From Streptomyces sp. CCM_MD2014 (GTDB taxonomy: Bacteria > Actinomycetota > Actinomycetes > Streptomycetales > Streptomycetaceae): a stretch of DNA of 64,000 bases. Shown in pieces: positions 62,893 to 64,000 of the stretch (position 1 is its first letter; every line of letters starts with the position of its first letter). Position numbers and translations under genes: made by a program. The notes under the pieces were generated by a model. It did no database searches and was not told where the DNA came from. It worked only from the letters and a program-made list of their open reading frames with translations. Location of the stretch: the NCBI RefSeq assembly GCF_000772045.1, contig NZ_CP009754.1, forward strand, positions 2,170,001 through 2,234,000. The letters run 5' to 3'.

Positions 62893-63056
62893 CTTGGTGA
62901 ACGGGAAATCCGGTGTGATGCCGGTGCGGCCCTCGCCACTGTGAATCGGGAAGTCCGGCTCCGGCCCTCGCGGGCAGCCACTGGATCGCTTGCGATCCGG
63001 GAAGGCGGAGCACGGGCGGTGGTACCCGTAAGCCAGGAGACCGGCCAAGGCGCGTC
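62893..63056 (+). ncRNA. Cobalamin (B12) riboswitch
   Basis: The leader has the standard elements in order: GGTGAACGGGAA, CCGGTGTGATGCCGGTGCGG, CGCCACTGT (the conserved core before P3-P6), AATCGGGAAGTCCGG, and the B12 box AGCCAGGAGACCGGC at 63031-63045. It lies 38 bases before the ribosome site of cbiM and should turn off cobalt uptake when adenosylcobalamin is abundant. Confidence 0.93.
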
Positions 63057-63093
63057 GTCCATCCACGAGGTGCTGGAGAGGGTCTGCTGAGCC

Positions 63094-63792
63094 ATGCACA
63101 TAGCCGAGGGCTTTCTGCCGCCGGCGCACGCGATCGCCTGGGGTGTCGCGTCCGCGCCGTTCGTCGTCCACGGAGTCCGGTCACTCACCCGTGAGGTCAG
63201 GGAGCACCCGGAGAGCACGCTGCTCCTCGGCGCCTCCGGAGCCTTCACGTTCGTCCTGTCGGCCCTGAAACTGCCGTCCGTCACCGGGAGTTGCTCGCAT
63301 CCGACGGGCACCGGTCTGGGCGCGATCCTGTTCCGGCCGCCGATCATGGCGGTCCTGGGCACCATCACCCTGCTCTTCCAGGCGCTGCTGCTCGCCCACG
63401 GCGGGCTGACCACGCTCGGCGCCAACGTCTTCTCGATGGCGATCGTCGGCCCCTGGGCCGGGTACGGCGTCTACCGGTTGCTGCGCCGCTGGGACGTGCC
63501 GCTGATGGTCACCGTGTTCTTCGGCGCGTTCGTCGCCGACCTGTCCACGTACTGCGTGACCAGCGTGCAGCTTGCGCTGGCCTTCCCCGACCCGAGCAGC
63601 GGATTCCTGGGCGCGCTCGGCAAGTTCGGCTCGATCTTCGCCGTCACGCAGATCCCGCTCGCGGTCAGCGAGGGCCTGCTCACGGTGATCGTGATGCGGC
63701 TGCTCGTGCAGTCCAGCAAGGGCGAACTGACCCGGCTGGGCGTGCTGCTGACCCGGTCCGGCGAGCAGAAGCGGGAGGCGGTGGCCCGATGA
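63094..63792 (+). CDS. cbiM: Cobalt ECF transporter S-component CbiM
   Basis: 232 residues, starting [17 protein letters not shown]: the invariant N-terminal Met-His-Ile-x-(E/D)-G that binds Co(II) through the amino group and His2. About six membrane helices; [26 protein letters not shown] is the family block with metal-site His, and [18 protein letters not shown] follows. It brings cobalt in for B12 synthesis. Controlled by the riboswitch upstream. The stop overlaps the cbiN start (ATGA). Confidence 0.96.
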   Translation: MHIAEGFLPPAHAIAWGVASAPFVVHGVRSLTREVREHPESTLLLGASGAFTFVLSALKLPSVTGSCSHPTGTGLGAILFRPPIMAVLGTITLLFQALLLAHGGLTTLGANVFSMAIVGPWAGYGVYRLLRRWDVPLMVTVFFGAFVADLSTYCVTSVQLALAFPDPSSGFLGALGKFGSIFAVTQIPLAVSEGLLTVIVMRLLVQSSKGELTRLGVLLTRSGEQKREAVAR

Positions 63793-64000
63793 GCCGCAAC
63801 GCGAAGATCAACGCCCTGCTGCTGCTCGCCGTGGCCGCGCTGGCCGTACTCCCGCTGGTGCTGGGGCTGGGCGACCACAAGGAGGAACCGTTCGCCGGGG
63901 CCGACGCGGAGGCGGAGACGGCGATCACCGAGATCGAGCCGGACTACGAGCCGTGGTTCTCCCCGCTGTACGAACCGCCGTCCGGGGAGGTCGAGTCGGC
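63789..64000 (+). CDS. cbiN: Cobalt ECF transporter accessory subunit CbiN (cut by window end)
   Basis: The first 70 residues of CbiN: one membrane helix ([19 protein letters not shown]), then [43 protein letters not shown]. The motif F.GAD.(Q/E)AE..I.ei.PdYePWf.p...P.sgEveS is the CbiN signature. A second helix is expected beyond 64000, then cbiQ and cbiO. Confidence 0.95.
   Translation, partial: MSRNAKINALLLLAVAALAVLPLVLGLGDHKEEPFAGADAEAETAITEIEPDYEPWFSPLYEPPSGEVES

Noticed and set aside
62147-62944. Rightward frame overlapping the MerR gene
   Set aside because: Arg/Pro-rich +1 shadow; the MerR frame has a good ribosome site and full family match.

Overview
The window is high-GC actinobacterial chromosome, almost certainly Streptomyces. 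Third-position GC is very high, GTG and TTG starts are common, gene pairs often overlap by ATGA or GTGA, and several Streptomyces-type families occur (DUF2637, DUF4236, DUF5999, DUF6299, DUF6099, an XRE-MurA fusion, a SepF paralogue). From memory, the order aconitase / XRE-MurA ... argF-arcA ... sepF-like ... cbiMN recalls the S. coelicolor SCO599x-SCO596x region. That synteny is recollection and was not checked.

Layout. 0-5.6 kb: a secreted GH92 alpha-mannosidase behind a LacI-type operator, a frameshifted GH67 alpha-glucuronidase remnant, and a secreted FG-GAP/VCBS repeat protein. 5.6-10.4 kb: aconitase (leftward) with an upstream control region holding an iron-box-like site and a perfect 18-bp MarR-type palindrome, a tiny DUF4236 gene, and MurA2 fused to an XRE helix-turn-helix with its own palindrome. 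10.4-27.3 kb: an accessory, decaying segment. It holds two SDR genes divergent from a TetR gene with nested promoters in one palindrome, a LysR/Dabb pair, four or more broken genes, and a very large RHS/YD-repeat protein interrupted by one in-frame amber codon. The stop of the RHS gene overlaps the start of a lipoprotein gene. 27.3-32.4 kb: a thiol-redox membrane cluster (CcdA-like, DsbA-like, CPVC membrane protein), a DUF2637 membrane protein and small secreted or unknown proteins.

32.5-41.8 kb: an aromatic-acid CoA cluster. It encodes an aryl-CoA ligase, a PaaX-type regulator, a two-domain FAD-monooxygenase/OYE reductase of the 2-aminobenzoyl-CoA (anthraniloyl-CoA) monooxygenase/reductase type, a crotonase, an acyl-CoA dehydrogenase, a Rid-family protein and an alpha/beta hydrolase. 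Two 28-bp promoter/operator modules with the same architecture sit in front of its transcription units, which suggests one regulon. A sulfotransferase gene lies inside it.

42-52 kb: an anti-sigma-type ATPase, an APC permease, ornithine carbamoyltransferase and arginine deiminase (ADI pathway, with two adjacent 20-bp repeats resembling paired ARG boxes), a cation/proton antiporter, and the coupled Hen1-Pnkp RNA-repair pair. 52-64 kb: an F420-type oxidoreductase, DUF6099, a coupled AAA ATPase-MazG pair, a SepF-like protein, a giant FAD/Fe-S lactate/glycolate-type oxidase, a DUF7144 protein, a ClC channel with a 22-codon leader ORF coupled to a K+ channel, a MerR regulator, and a cobalamin riboswitch in front of cbiM-cbiN (cut by the window end).

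Nothing here is an obviously new named system. The best candidates for undescribed biology are the RHS C-terminal domain with its coupled lipoprotein, the aryl-CoA regulon with its shared operator, and the AAA-ATPase/MazG couple.
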